NCBI GenBank assembly: GCA_947568835.1
Contig: OX387602.1
Span: forward strand, 3,814,570 to 3,878,569
DNA length: 64,000 nucleotides
Source of the DNA: Protonemura montana
Lineage: Eukaryota; Arthropoda; Insecta; Plecoptera; Nemouridae
Direction: 5' to 3'
Made by a program: the position numbers and the translations under genes. The first letter of the stretch is position 1. Every line of letters begins with the position of its first letter. Below are positions 24,401-37,850 of this stretch, one piece after another. The notes beneath the pieces are model-generated. The model worked only from the letters and a program-made list of their open reading frames with translations. It ran no database searches and had not been told where the DNA came from.

Positions 24401-27400
24401 GCATGAGATTTGTCTTGCATCAAACCGTAGTTTCTAAAATATAGGTCGAGCTAAATTAAGTTCGCGCTTGAATATGTTTTAAAACTTTGTGTATAATCGT
24501 AAATTTCCTCGGCTCTTCTTATTAAAGTTTCTATAGCGGTTAATTAGGCTAGTAGTACCTTGCAGGTATGAGCCTGAGATGGAATGTCTTAGAGCGCTGC
24601 TCTGAGAAACGTTGAAAGCAGTAATTTATTGGCATAAACTTTAAACTGGGTGCACTATAAAGTATATAGATCGTCTGTTGTAAACTAGATGACTATGGAA
24701 TTAAGCATCAAAAGAGCATTGATCCCGCGGCATATAACCGAGAATTATTCATTTATATAATTTATTAGAAACTCAAACTCTAGCCAATCTATCTTCCCAT
24801 TTTTGCATTGCGGTCGTTTATGACCAATTTTCTTGCTCTTTTTTGCACTCCAAAATCTCACTAAACTCTCAATCTATCGGACTGCCACGTACACATCTTT
24901 CGCACGCATCCTAACGGTTTCTTCTCGCCTTTCTTTGGCATACGGTGCAAGCGAAACGCGCACGCCCAAAAGCGCGCACCAAAAAAGTGCGAAATGAATT
25001 AAAATTCCTCTAGAATTCCATTCGTTAATTTCCCAGGCACGAACACGCATAGGTTCGCATGCGTCAGAGCTGCTGTGAAATACAATTTCCCACACAACTG
25101 CCGGGAATGCGAATTGCTTTTCACTCATTTGTGTGTGGAAGTAAGTTATAATGTATTGCCTATTGGCAATATGTTTGATCAGCCCCGCGTACAGTAATCA
25201 GCTAATAGTTCATGATCGAGATGTAACTTTATGCGCATGGAAAGCTCTGGGACACACCATTATATTTAAACCCGATTGCATTTCATTCCAGGAAATAGCA
25301 TTTCCGCTATCCGATGGCTTTGCGAGCAAATTACGTGAACGTAATGGAAATGACTTCTGTTGTGCTTTGTTCAGTCCCGTCGCCTACTTTTGATAGGATA
25401 TGTTCTGTAGAGTGTGTAGGTTAGTTCAACAGTGTTCAACGGCGATCTGCAGAATTGTGGATTCTTCCAACATCAACTCTCTGTTGCGTTCGTTCGCACT
25501 TGGTCGGTATGTGTTCTGCTCCAATTAACCAACCGTGCTATATTTGCTACACCCACCGACATGGAATGTCGCGGAGCATTGCTGCCATTGCAATTTCAGG
25601 GTTGTTGTGCTTTGATAAACCCATGGCATAATTATAACGAGCCTTGAAAGCAAACTCTTTGAGGGTTGTCAACTCATTTTAACGAGTGATAAAAATGCTA
25701 AGGGATGGAAACTGGTGTAATTAATGGAATCAGTAGTCGTCTGGTTTACAGTACACAATACCTTAACATGCATAACACAGGCAACAAACAAAACCCCTGC
25801 AGCCTCAGTCTGTGACAGACATGCGCGTAGAGCGCTCACTATAGAAGAAAACGTCTCGTGCACGCTAACGAAGTGCACCTATAACACCGACGTCTAATAC
25901 CGACGCCTACCGTCGGCGAGGAGCGTCGACTTGACGCTCGAAATTAGACTAGAGTTCGTGCACGAAATTAGTCGCACGGGTCCGATCGGCGCTGCTCGAC
26001 GTGACCGATAACGTCGTCGGGTTTTGCATGACAGGCGCCGCGACGCCTCCACAGTTCCGTCGTCAGCTGCGCGTCGTGGCAGTGGACGCGTTGACTGCAA
26101 GCGTTTGGCTTCCGAATACGCGTGACATTCGGTTTGAATTTCTTACGGGGTGCAGTGGTGCCGGCAACCACCTGTGTCCCACCCTGCTAGCTCTGTTTTC
26201 GCCGGTGTATTGAGTTTGCGTCACGTTTTCAAAAGATAATTTTCCTTTCTTGAGTAATGAACACGTGCGTCAAGTCTTTGACTTGAAAGATCTGACAACA
26301 TATCTTTGGGAACTTTTCACTTAGGTCCCAAGATAAGTTCATAATTGTTTCGTGGTCCTGCCACCGTCGCAGTAGTTAATGAAGGAAGAGACAGGGTGCA
26401 GCAAGATCTTGCTATCGACTTATCAATCCTTGCACGAGCCAAGTAAATTTGTCTGATAAAGGCGACGTGTGTCGATTCGACGAAGGTTGCGTATTTAAGT
26501 GAGCGGAATCCATCTGGTCGCAATGATCGACTGGGTGTCGATAGTGCGGCATTCACGGCGACGCTTTTCAAACTACATGTACGCGGTGCCAAGCAAAGTG
26601 CGTAAGCGACGCCGTCCGAGAAAGTACGGCGCCACGGCGACGCTTGGCGCCGGCACGCGTGACGACGCCTCGTCTTGCTCTTGCTGTTGGAATAAGAAAG
26701 TAAGACATACGTCATAGTTTGAGTTGCTCGGCCAGTAAGCCCGCATTTCTATCTTCGTGTCTGAATTTCGATATCTGTAGGTTATGTGGTCTTTATAATA
26801 TTCTCATAAACAAATTTAGTCACGAGATGCTTACTTGTTCCACCTTCCTTTAATTGTTCACAGGCTTTTTTGTCAATTGGGTCGGACTTCTTCTTTCCCA
26901 TGTTGGCTACTTTTCCATCACTCACTTCCCGATCAATTAGTCAGTGCAGGGCAGGGGGCCTGCTGATTAGCTTTTGTTGAAAGAAATGCCTCGACCAACC
27001 AATTAGTTTTCTTTGCCACCCTTCCTCACCTTCCACATTCTTTTCCCACCACTCCACACCCGCCGCCAAATCATCACCCCATGCGCTTTTCATTGTATTA
27101 TTTGCTTGCGGTGGCCACGAATGCATTTTGACCACCACACCCACACTCTAAATGCACTTTGTGTAATTAACCTGAAAGGTATTAGCCAGTGGGACGGGTT
27201 TTATCATGGTATTTCATAGTATACCGTCGTTCTACTTTTATTCCTTACTGTACCGTCTATGTGGCTTTTAACGTAAATGACTGAAAGTACTCCGCATTGG
27301 AATTGGCACGTTTTCGCACATGCACGTGGTAGAGTCTGTAAACAATCGCAGACAAAGCAGAACAGTGTAAAGTTTTAGTGGCCATGCTGGAGCGTCGTCG

Positions 27401-28317
27401 TTCCGCCTTGCGACGTCCACGTTCGCCGGGCCGGGCCGGGCGGGCGGGCGGGCGGGTAGGAGGGTGGGCTAAATGGGTTCCCTAGCTTGTGGTCATTAAT
27501 TATGTAGGTATTAGTTCGCTCTTTGTCGGAATTGGGCCCGGTCCAATCTTCCCAATCGCAAAGAACACACGTAATTGTGTACAGAACACCGTGTGTGCAT
27601 GTATATTTCTTTGTAAACGATTTTTTTTTTTTTAATCTTTACTGCGTCTTAAACTTTGCCGGTGCTCACATGAAGACGTGGCAAGGTGCGTGGTGGGTCT
27701 AAGTCGGGGGAAAATGCCACCGGATGCGATATCCCGTTTCCAAACACCCTACTTCGACAATATACAATCGTTTCCCTTCCACCGACCGCCATTTCATCTC
27801 ATTGGTATTAGGAAATTTATAACAACTGGCCGCGATATTTGATACTTTATAGTTTCTAGGCAACTCGGGCGTTCTCGAGATTGCATTTTCTAGTTTGCTC
27901 GACTCGCTACGCGCGGCCCATAAAACTGGCGAACATTTAGCGGGTAAAACAACGGCAAGCTGCAGCTGCGACGTGGCTTCCTGACGTGCCCGACGAGGCA
28001 TGGGCGCTCGCTCGCCACGTCACGGCACGACCCCCGCTCGGCGACCACGAGGCCGTACGACCGTTTGTCCCCCTGGATTTAACGTCTTGTTGGTCACCGA
28101 CCGCGATTAATGCCCTTAATCTTAGTCGAGCGATGTCAAAAGCTGATTGGTCAACAAAGAGTAGAAACAAAATGTTTTACATCGTGCAAGATGTTTTCAA
28201 ATGAGCCTTGCGACTTCTTTCAGATTTATTCAACAGTAAAAGAGGACGACCCGAGTGGGAAAGAGAGTTAGATTACAGGGGCGTCGGTCTGAATGGGATT
28301 TTTTGGTTTCCTTGCAG
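21475..28317 (+). other. dlg1 intron
   Basis: No confident exon. A short frame after a TTTTTTTGTAG acceptor-like site at 22439-22528 reads a Cys-containing peptide ending in a stop (see findings). A run of ATGCACTTT words lies at 22.7-22.85 kb. GACGC-rich patches occur at 23.6, 25.9 and 26.6 kb, and a G-quadruplex-prone run at 27428-27468. The intron ends TTTTTTGGTTTCCTTGCAG at 28317. Confidence 0.5.
27428..27468 (+). other. G-quadruplex-prone run
   Basis: Nine or more GGG runs are separated by one to four bases (GGGCCGGGCCGGGCGGGCGG, then GGGCGGGTAGGAGGGTGGG). They lie on the + strand, the RNA-like strand if dlg1 is transcribed left to right. Confidence 0.7.
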
Positions 28318-28470
28318 AAGACACAGTTCAACGGCGACGACGCGCTGCCGCCTCCTCCGTCCCCTCCTCAGCTGAAGGAAGTGTCCGCGCTCGACGGCGT
28401 CCCCAGGCCAACGTCGGTCGCCGACCGACGACTCTCAGACACGCTAATCATGCGGGACAATCTGCAACAG
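28318..28470 (+). CDS. dlg1: Proline-rich cassette exon of dlg1 (51 aa)
   Basis: A 153-base exon between acceptor TTTCCTTGCAG and donor CAG|GTAAGA (28471), phase 0 at both ends. It reads KTQFNGDDALPPPPSPPQLK, then EVSALDGVPRPTSVADRRLS, then DTLIMRDNLQQ. LPPPPSPPQ is a class of proline motif that SH3, WW or EVH1 domains bind, so the exon may add a docking site to the linker between L27 and PDZ1. RRLS is a possible basophilic kinase site. Third positions are strongly GC-rich, unlike the flanking intron. Phase 0/0 and a length divisible by three let it be skipped without a frameshift. Membership of dlg1 is inferred from position, strand and phase. No PDZ or other catalogued domain is present. 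Confidence 0.72.
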
Positions 28471-31400
28471 GTAAGACCCACTGCGGTGGCATGTAGTCTT
28501 CATGAATGTGTTTGTTCGCGGTCAGGTCGCCGTCGCGCGAATCAGTTCTTCGCAAAGCCGCATCGATCTGCAACAAAGGGATGATGGAAACAAGCAACCA
28601 CACATTAGCTTGCAAATTTTTGCAAGATTTTTACTTTGAACAACACGGTCGCCATGGCAAGTTGTTGTTTCGATCCCTAAAAGTGGCGAAAGTTGTTAAA
28701 TCGGTCCTAAGAGGTCGCGTTTATTTCTTAAATTTAGTGGCTGACAAAAAGTGGTTGAATTCCACATTTTCCTTTCTGTCACTTTCTATACCATAAAACA
28801 CTCCATAAAAGAATTTATGAAAATACACTTTTATTTACAAAAAATTCTAAACATATGTGTCTGTCTAAAATTAGTTACATTTTGTGATTGGACTACGATT
28901 TTATTTAAAACACCGGCTGATAATAAACCTGCGACCGATAATGTAGAGTTGCTACACAAGGCCGCATTTCTGCTCGACTCGGCACCTCCACCGCGTCGAG
29001 CGATGTGGTACGCCGCGCCACCTGTGATCGCGTTGCCCAACTTCTGGGCGCAGCGTGAGTTCGCATGCTCGCCGCGGGAGGCAGTGGCGCTGTGTCGACC
29101 TCTCGCCATGCCGGGAAACCGCAGTGCGATAGCAAATCGATAAGGGTTGGTAACTTCGCCACCGGCCGGCGAAAGGACGCGAGGTACTTCCGATGCCCAT
29201 CGGTGACACTTCCAGGGAGTCGCAGAACGATGCCGATAATTTAATAGACTCCGTTCACAAAGATTTCTAAAATTAGCTTAGCATTGACTATCGGCGAACG
29301 GAATTGTGAGCTGCTCTAACAAAAAAACGCTCTGATTATAAAGACCTTCGTGACCTATTTCACTAACTTTTTTAAACTCGTGCCGCTCAGTGTTTTAAGT
29401 AATTGTTTTCATTTAAAAAGGTAAATGTTCTCGTGAGAATATTGTCAAGAATAATTCTCCATCTAATTATTCGTTGGCCTGCAAGTACAGTACGCTTCTC
29501 ATTACGGCCTGGCTCTAACGATGTCACTTAACGTGCATATCATTAGCTATAATGCCGTGAAGCCGGAGGCAAGGGACGGGGGTTGAAAGAGATGGGGCCT
29601 TCATCAGCTCGCTGGAGGAGGCACAGGGCGCAGGGGCGTTTCGTCATGTTCAATACATGTCCGCATAGTGGAAAGAAGCGACTTTGCAGGCGGATCTAGT
29701 TCAAAGGGAGACAAGGGCTGGGCCGTTCGCAGGAGACACAAGAAAATGCGAAGACGGCATGGGCATAGAGCGTTTAAAAAAAAAACATATACACAATAAC
29801 GTTGCACGCGATTTTTCTTTTTTCTTCCTTTGACAAGTTTGTAGGGAAGTTTTCTTCTTGGCACAATTTCAAGGCGGTATTTAACAATAAACTGGTTAGG
29901 TCGAGTCGCTAGCCAAACAAGAAATACTTGTAAGCGAATTATATCCGGAACACGCTGTTTTGCGTGCATTTCCTGCTCAACTTCTCTGCAGAGCGCTTTT
30001 GTCATTTGATTAATCTTATATACAGCAGTTTTACGTGTCTCTTTTATGGACACTTTGATGTTTAGACAGCTATATTGTTATATTATGTATTCTACGACGT
30101 TGTCGCTGTCAGTGATGATCACTGTTGTCGACTGCTATCAATTGATGTCAGAGGAAACATTTCCTCTACGGTCGTGCGTAGATTATGAATCTATCAAGCG
30201 GATTTAAAAGGAGCTGCTGCTGCTGCCGAGGGTGAACAGAGACTCTCCGGGCTACGAGCCCTAAAGGCCACGAGCTGAACGAGGCACGAATTGATGGCGC
30301 CAACGAAATCGGAATTGCAATTGGAATTCATTAGCTCCGGTCGGAACACCTTTAATGGGTATCCAACTGGTCGTCTTCCGGTACAGCCCTGCTGACGAAT
30401 GACATTATTGCCTCTACATGCTCTCCAGGGAGAACTGCTAGCTTAAGGAGAATTCCACCCGCTATTCAATTTCATCTCCATTTACCGTGCACGTAAGCTT
30501 TTCTTCTTTTACTCATTGGTGTTCAATCAAATCCTACATTGTTAGCTTTTGCCAGTATCCTGGTTCATTAACTAAGAAACTCTTTTTGCTTTGCTCTGTC
30601 TTTTTGTTTCAAGCTTTGAATAATGTAAGGTAGCCAACCATAATCAAGCCGTGCACGTTCTCTAGCAACTTCAGTCTCTCTCTCCTTTGACCGGTAAAGC
30701 CGAAGCATATCCGCCAGCAACTCTAATTGCAAGCGTGGAAATTATCTGGGGAAACTCGCCCAGGTGTCACGATTTGTTCCCGGTCTCGGTGCCCTCGTAT
30801 ACCCTCTGGCCCCGTTGTGTCGCATCGAGTTTTCCGGCCTTTGCCCTCTGTTGCCGTCTTCGCAACGCATGGCGTGCATACTTGCATGTCGTGGCATGTT
30901 GCATGTGCAGTTGCAGACTGCAGTTTGATTACAGCTGCCTTTGTGTTTGTCGCTCCCTCTGTTCGCACTTACACGCTTCGGTGTTGTCGGCACACATCAT
31001 AGGGAATCAATCAATTAATTTAGTGGCAGCGTGCCACGGCAATAATTGATTCGGAGGTTTTGTTTCGTAGCAAACTAATTGACATCGCTGTCACACTCGT
31101 ATATGTTTATTATTTTCGTTTTGCGCGTTTCGACCACTACATGAACATGGGTTCCAGCTTGCAGACTATATTTCATCCGCTTGAAATATTTCCTGTTTAA
31201 TATTCGTTTCCATGTGTATTTCATTTTACCTTGCACGAGAAGTCGGGTTTTCCTATTTCAGGCTGAGCTCGTACATGTCCGATCAGGCTGAACGTGGTTG
31301 TTCGATCAGTTCAGCTAGCTTGCGTTTGCAACGTTGGAATATCGCTTCGAACGAAATTTAAATCTTTCCCTTCGCCTCAAGCCTTCTACATCATCTCCAG

Positions 31401-32484
31401 TCCAAGTATCCATCATGTTTTTTCTAATTCAAACTTAATCTCGGTTCGCAGAGTTTGCTTCTTGCTGCTAGCAGGATTCTTGAGACGCCCGCGATCCATA
31501 TCGCCCCTGGGTTGAGTTTCCTCGCGAATTCATACCACAGTTCCCTATATATAAACCCGACATTTTTAGCATGCGTCAACTAACGACCTATCGCGATGAT
31601 GAATGTTCTGGATAAGAGATTTCTGCACCGGGTATTGTACATCCCCGTGTTAACAAAGTACGAAGAAAATCGATTCGACCGAAAAATCCTTGCTATTACT
31701 TATTTTTAATAACTTTCATCAATCATCTGAAGTGGCCGGCTATCGCATTTACCCTGACTGCAGATATTACATTATGAAATAGTCCTTGAAATCCACCTAT
31801 CAGCAGTAGTGTCACGAAACAAATAACGTATTGGCGTTCCACATAAAGGTCTAAAAAATTCAAAATGGAAATATTCCCGCAGGTCGTAAAAATAAAGAAA
31901 AAACGTCTTGTGCGACATTCTTTGCGACGCGTTTGACCGCCCGTGAAAGTGCTCTGCGAAGCCGAGTACCGTTGTCTTTGTATAGATAATCCTTGTGAAA
32001 CGAAAGCCTTCGATATCGGGACAGGTTTCCCGCGTTTCTCTCCCACCCCGAATGAGAGTCCCGTGATTGGGTGCACGTCGTGACTGCCTCGGTGGGGCAG
32101 TCGCTCTGTCGAGCCACGTAATGGGTCGCCTGTCACCCTCTTAGATCTGTACTATACCGCGTACTCCGTTGGGACCGGCTCGAACATTGCTGGGAAATAC
32201 AACATCTATCGAAAGTCGCCAAGAGTTTTACGGTTGCGTTCAAGGTATACATGTGCCTGTAAGTATCTCATCGCAAAGATTGTAAACCTGCCCTCTTGAC
32301 GTATAAAAAGAGGTCTGTCCAGGAAAGGCTCAAGCGCGAAAAGCACGACGCTAAAAGATGCAATTAAATCGTGGGGCGTACAAAACGGGTGACAGGCCCC
32401 AGCTGGCGTAGCAGAGATAACATTTATTAGTATTAAAATAGAGTTAGCCAGAAATGAAATTACATCTTAAGCCTGTGCGTTCAA

Positions 32485-32503
32485 CCCCCCCCCCCCCCCC
32501 CCC
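32485..32503 (+). repeat. Poly-C tract (19 C)
   Basis: Uninterrupted C run flanked by TTCAA and AAAGC. Confidence 0.95.
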
Positions 32504-33120
32504 AAAGCTCGCGCACAATAACTTATGCACGAAGTGAATGACCTATGACCTTATATACTCGCAATTTAGTGACCTTTTGTCCTTTGCATTTCCTTTTATT
32601 TTCTCGAGCGCAGCGCGCGGCCCCTTTACAGAGGACACTGCCTGCCTTTGGTCCGTTCACCAGATTGTTCAATATCTGCTAGTAATTACAATTCATGGCA
32701 TGCTCCAGATCGCGAGGCAAGAATTCAAATCGGCACAGCACTGTGCTCACTCCATCCTCTACCCTCCCACGGCAAAGAGTTAAAAATAGCTGCCTGTTTT
32801 TGATCGCCGCAGAAAGCTTTATTTATCGAGCCCCCAATTTTTTTACGCCCGACCATTCTTGAAATTTCGGCAATACATTTTTACATGGCTCAAAAGTTCG
32901 GCTCGTCAACCATTTTATCGCGTTCAATGATACACCTTCGCAGCAAATCTCTAGGCATTCAGCGAGCAAGCGAAATGCAACATTTTTTTCCACGAGTGAC
33001 AGCTGAGTTTTCCGACTTAGTTTTTCCTCCCGTTCACCTGATATCTGGCAGTTTCCATATGGATGGCTGCAGCGGTCCCTTCTATTTACTCATCATCGGT
33101 CGTTTATCAATGCGTTCCGA

Positions 33121-33149
33121 GTTCTGCCAGCGTTCTGCCAGCGTTCTGC
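33121..33149. repeat. 11-base tandem repeat
   Basis: GTTCTGCCAGC occurs twice, followed by GTTCTGC (starts at 33121, 33132 and 33143). Confidence 0.8.
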
Positions 33150-33839
33150 GTGTTGCGCTGGCGTCGGCACTGGGCGACGCTGGCGCGCTGCCAGCCGCCC
33201 TTGCCAACACACCCCACCGCAATCACCATATTCGCCACCGTTTCATTTAGATAGTACTAGCATAGCACCACTTACTTTTCCGCTCTCTGCCAGCTTTGCA
33301 GAGCTAATAGCAACAACGTGCTAACTCCAGATGCGCTCGTCAGTTGACATGATACACTGAGCTAATTGTGTCTTTTATAGTAATATGTTATTTGTGGCGA
33401 CATTTTGCCCAATTTCCCGGGCTTTTGAAACCATTTATTTCTAACTTATAGTTCACAGTAAATAAATTACAGTGTGCGTTGGTTTTGAAACAAGCTTCGC
33501 TACAGCTAAGTGTGCCTTGTTTTTTATATTTACCGTCCCGAAAGACAGATTTCATACGCTCGATACAGCGTTTGCAGAGTATGCAACCCGCGGTGCAACC
33601 GCAACAGCCAGCTCTGCTACCCTGCTCGCTACCAAATAAGCTTAGGTTTGTATTTCTTCCCTAGTCGGCATCTAATCCGCAAAGACTAGCATATTACATT
33701 GCACCTAAATAGGGGTTGATCCTCGCTGCGGGTCAGTTCCATCCCCCTAATCTGATTATGGTAATAACAAGCTCATCAGCCGGCAAACATGATAATAATT
33801 TCGCTAGCGAACGCGTGCCTTGCATGCGTTACTACGCGT

Positions 33840-34200
33840 ACAACGGTAGCTACTGTCACTCGCCCAGCCGCCGACGCCACCGACGCCGACGCCGACGCCG
33901 TGGACGACGAGCGGCGGCTCTCAGCTGGCTCGCATTTGTGTGCCGTAGCGCAGCTAGTGCGGTAGTCATGTGCTCTCTTGTCATCAGCCTTCGCTGTCAG
34001 ATCGCTGCCGCCCGTGCGCTGGGACGACGCCGCCGACGCAGCGCTCCGTTGACGACGCACTTACTTTGCTAGGTGACAGCTCGAGTCGCAGTCCACGGCC
34101 TATCGGTTAGTTGCATCGCGGTTCGCGAACGAGGACGTCGTGCTGGTGTCGTGCGCGTTGACTCGAGTTGGTGGCGATTCGTGTGCAGTGTTTGTTATTG
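33840..34200 (+). promoter_or_regulatory. CpG-rich island, possible alternative promoter or 5' leader
   Basis: A GC- and CpG-rich block begins with a GACGCC repeat (about 33867-33905). It passes into leader-like sequence around TATCGGTTAGTTGCATCGCG and the downstream element-like GGACGTCG (34133-34140). Position, between the 28318 cassette and the 40396 first exon, would suit a further dlg1 start site. No TATA box or coding start with a good donor was found, so this is only a composition-based suggestion. Confidence 0.25.
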
Positions 34201-35203
34201 ATAACAATTCCACGAGATGCTTTGCAATTCTGTTCTTTCATAAGCGTGTGTTGCAATTTGCATATTCTTTGTCTACATCAACGTGAAACATTGTACCTGC
34301 GCGTTTGACGCCGTGTTGCTGTCTAAACTAGACATAAAAATGTTCCATTCATCAGTTTTATGAGTACGTTTTTAAGTATTATAGGCTGCACACTTTTATA
34401 GTCTTTACGCACGCGATGCTGCAAATACCGCTGGCGTGTGTTATGGTTTAGTAAGAGCCATGCTGGTTTTTCGCAGCATTTTCCTCGCTGTGCTGGAAAG
34501 TTCTTTGACGTCCACTGCTTTGACAAAAAATAGAGCGCTTGATTGAATCGAACCGACAGATTTTCCCCCCCGCAGATCACGTTGAGCCGCTGCCACTAAG
34601 CTTTACCTTGCCTATATTGATTTCGTTAAAAGTCATTCGTCTCTTGAAAAAGAATTTCTGCATTATTGGGCTGTGGCGCAATTCGCAGAGTTCATAATTG
34701 GCGGTATGCATAATGAAGATACCTACATCTTTCATTCGACGTGATGACTTGCTTCAGACCATCGTCTCCTTTCTACGCTAAAATAAACCATTTAATTGGC
34801 TCGTGCTGTCAAGCGGAACTCGATCCGAGCTTTGGCTTTCTGAAATTCAAAACAGTTTCCCAAAATGAAACCCCTTCAGTTGGCGCTCAAGCTTCCTGAG
34901 CGGCACGCATGCGTGGCAGGTTTGCGTGAGGTTCACACGGACTAGGCAGAGTTTCGCGGCCGAGGCCGAGATTTCGTCAACCGCGTTCAAGGCTCAGCAG
35001 ATTTCTAATCAGTGGTTCATGGCGATGCCCGCGTAACGTGTTTGCCCAAGAATTCTGTTCGCGCGAACAATTTTCCATTCTTCTTTCCCCGAAACGCGCA
35101 GCGCTGTAGCGACACCTCTTTCGGCGCTCCTCGTTCGGTTAACAGTCGCCAGAGTGCACCCTGGAGGGCGCCCGTCACGAGGCTATCACATGGTCACCCT
35201 GGA

Positions 35204-35213
35204 CGTCGCGACG
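35204..35213. repeat. Palindrome CGTCGCGACG, site 1
   Basis: Perfect ten-base palindrome within a GACGC-rich patch (CTGGACGTCGCGACGCAGAC). Confidence 0.8.
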
Positions 35214-36031
35214 CAGACGCCGACGCTCACGACGCTAATTGGAAAAGCTCGTGTTGTATAATGCACGACTCCTCCTCGGAATATCAATTAGGGGCATCTT
35301 TTTGTAAATGTGTGCCGCGACCCGTGGACCGTTCATATTAAATCCCGATAAATTGCGTCACGTAGAACCACGTCGCTCCAGAGATCGGAGAGCGCAGGAA
35401 AATTAGAAAGCCGCGCGGACCGGCCGGAAAGTCTGACACTTTATTACACTCTGTTGCTTCCGACGTCTTGAGCACAGCCGCGTGGAAAGCTGTGGCATTT
35501 TAGAAACTGTTTTTGTTCGAATTGAAAAGGCCGCGTCTAAGTGAATAGGCGAAAAGTCCACAACTTCTGGCTTCTTCGGGTTTCGGTGCCGACTAAAACT
35601 TGACCCTTTCTATTAGCTTTTTATATCAATATTTTCCTTTTATATCTCTCTCGGTCAATATAGATTTAGTGGAAACTGAGTTGGCGCGCTGCGTTTCGTT
35701 ACTCTCTCCCCGTGTTTTTTTATTGCGTCCCTGTCCCCGCCTTTCATTGTCATTCGGCTGTTTTGTCTGGCGATCGCGACCAATCCGTCAACTGGCCGTT
35801 CAGATGACGCGTGTGTCACAGGGGCGCAAAGGTCGCGTCGGCGTCCGGGACGACGGCGACGCCACCGTGCGGAGCGCCGGTACTGCCCGACTCCCCTGCA
35901 CGGCGACGTCCGTCGACGGCGCCCGTGCCCGCCCCGGCCCCGGATCGATGCAGGAACCTCACTGGCAGATCACGCCCGGACCCCGCGTTCCCGGACCCGG
36001 ACCCCGCGCGAAGGGCCCTGCACGCCTCCCT

Positions 36032-36048
36032 CCCCCCCCCCCCCCCCC
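36032..36048 (+). repeat. Poly-C tract (17 C)
   Basis: Uninterrupted C run at the 3' side of a GC-rich patch (35800-36060). Confidence 0.95.
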
Positions 36049-37540
36049 TTCTCCTGCGCACGCCGCACGCCGCACAGGGATCCACATTGAAATAGAGCCG
36101 GAATAAACAAGGACGAGGAAAGGAAAAGTCGCAGATTGAGAAGAGGCTTATGTGGATGTAACTGGAATATTATTATGTGACATCATAAATTCAAAATTCC
36201 GAGCTGTATAATAATATATGATATTTCTGTGCAATTTTTCTTTGCTTTTGACGTGCTTCTATCTTCCTTTTACGTCACACTGTTTCTGGCTCTAACGTAT
36301 TTTTTGTTTTATGGCCTTGTGACTCATGCCAGAAATACTGAACACTCCCTTACAGATCTTAGCTTTTCTCGGACCCGGCTCCTCTATCTCCCTGGGTTTT
36401 CTAGGATCTCTAAAGCACATTTTCTTAATTTCTTTTTTGAATTTCTTGTGAATGCAAGAAATTCAGGTTGCGCGTCCCGTGGTTTAATCACCTAGCGATC
36501 ACCGTGCAATAGTTTTCAGGCCAAAGCCACCAAAGCAGTCCGTGATTATTCATACAAAAAAAAGCATTCTCTGCTAAACGTGCCGTTTTCTGCGTGAACT
36601 GGCCGTTTTATTTCCATTAGCCAGTCTTTATCACCGTCGTAACAGGCACTCATGGACCTATTTTCCATAACAATATCGCTCACTCCTCGGCGTTGTGTTG
36701 CGCACGCTGTGACGCATCCTTCATTAGCCAATGGGCTAGCCTGACACACCGTGCTCGAAAGGGTGGTACGTGTTCGAACGAAATATAATTACTCCTCGTC
36801 CCTTTGATCCTCCTGTCTGCTATCAAATTGTCACTCGACTCCTGTTCACCTTTGCTCCTGGGGTGACGGCAACAAGTGAGGCCCCTGCGGAACTGAATCG
36901 CTAACCTGTTCGGGGCCAGAAACTTTGGCTTCGTCGAATCGAATCGCCCACATTCGGTGTTCAACCTCTCTCTCCCCCGACTGACGTCGTCTAAACATCT
37001 TTCATAACTGTCTCTAATTTTAGCCAGGGCATGTGTGCTCGGTTGCACGAACTGTTATTCTAACTGGCGCAATAATGTCGATGTTTCGCGTGTGGTGATA
37101 CCAAGGGCTTGACTTTTATTTAGGTCAGAACGCACGCTTTCGTTATTATCATTCCAATTGCAACTTCAAGTGACTTGATTGGATAGCATTCGAGTCTGAT
37201 GATAGTCGATATTTTAACTAGTCTATACATTATATTTTCTGACTACACAGAACAGGGAGCGTAACCTCGTTTTCATCGAGCCGAGCGTCAACGTTGTACA
37301 TAGCGATTTCAACGGCATTCGCCTCGTACCTACAGTTATTCAAATTTAGTTGCCCCGTCTTTGTTCGTCTCTCTGTGGGAAGATAAAATATTCCTATTCT
37401 TTCTATCTCTCTTTTTATCTTGAACCTTCCGTAATTATGTTGGCTCCTACCGCCGCTCTCACAGTGAACATACGTACACACAGCGACAACAGGATGCGAT
37501 AACCAACACCCAACGGCGTCGCTATCGACTTCTCCCTGGA

Positions 37541-37550
37541 CGTCGCGACG
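37541..37550. repeat. Palindrome CGTCGCGACG, site 2
   Basis: Perfect palindrome flanked by CCTGGA and CCTCCC. Confidence 0.8.
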
Positions 37551-37725
37551 CCTCCCTCCCCCCTCCGTCCACCCTTACGACCACCCGCAATATTGTACAA
37601 ATTTGCTCGGACCTACCTTAGCGGTCATCTGGCTAGCAAGGCTGGCTTGAATACACCGAGACCGGACTCGCTGTCGTTATATCGATTGGAGGTAATTACG
37701 TTTCCAGCAATTTTCTTGGCCGGAC

Positions 37726-37850
37726 CTATTCGAACGAAATTTTCGTACATTTTTGTGCGAATAGCAAGTCCGATGAGCTCGGCTATTGGCACGAAAATGT
37801 TCGTAATTTTCGTGCATCCAAGTCGCCAGAAAGCTATCCGCACGAATATT
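37726..37850 (-). repeat. Short repeat with internal palindromes (left copy of an inverted pair)
   Basis: About 125 bases made of roughly three 51-55-base units starting CTATTCGAACG, CTATTGGCACG and CTATCCGCACG. Within it, GCACGAAAAT (37789-37798) pairs perfectly with ATTTTCGTGC (37806-37815) around a seven-base loop. Longer 34-base arms (37732-37765 and 37782-37815) match at about 28 positions. Its reverse complement resembles 38455-38530. Both strands stay open and give similar IFVRIA-like peptides, an effect of the palindromic structure. Confidence 0.6.

Noticed and set aside
29604-30053. 149-aa minus-strand ORF with a faint resemblance to transposase N-terminal text
   Set aside because: No catalytic motif, no terminal repeats and no second copy. 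The resemblance is too vague to call.
33479-33664. 61-aa + ORF with a Gln/Pro-rich part (QPAVQPQQPALLP)
   Set aside because: No clear acceptor or donor at its edges and no family resemblance.
35600-36106. 168-aa + strand ORF with a proline-rich end
   Set aside because: It spans a GC-rich patch and a C17 tract, and several frames on both strands are open at once, which is expected from composition.
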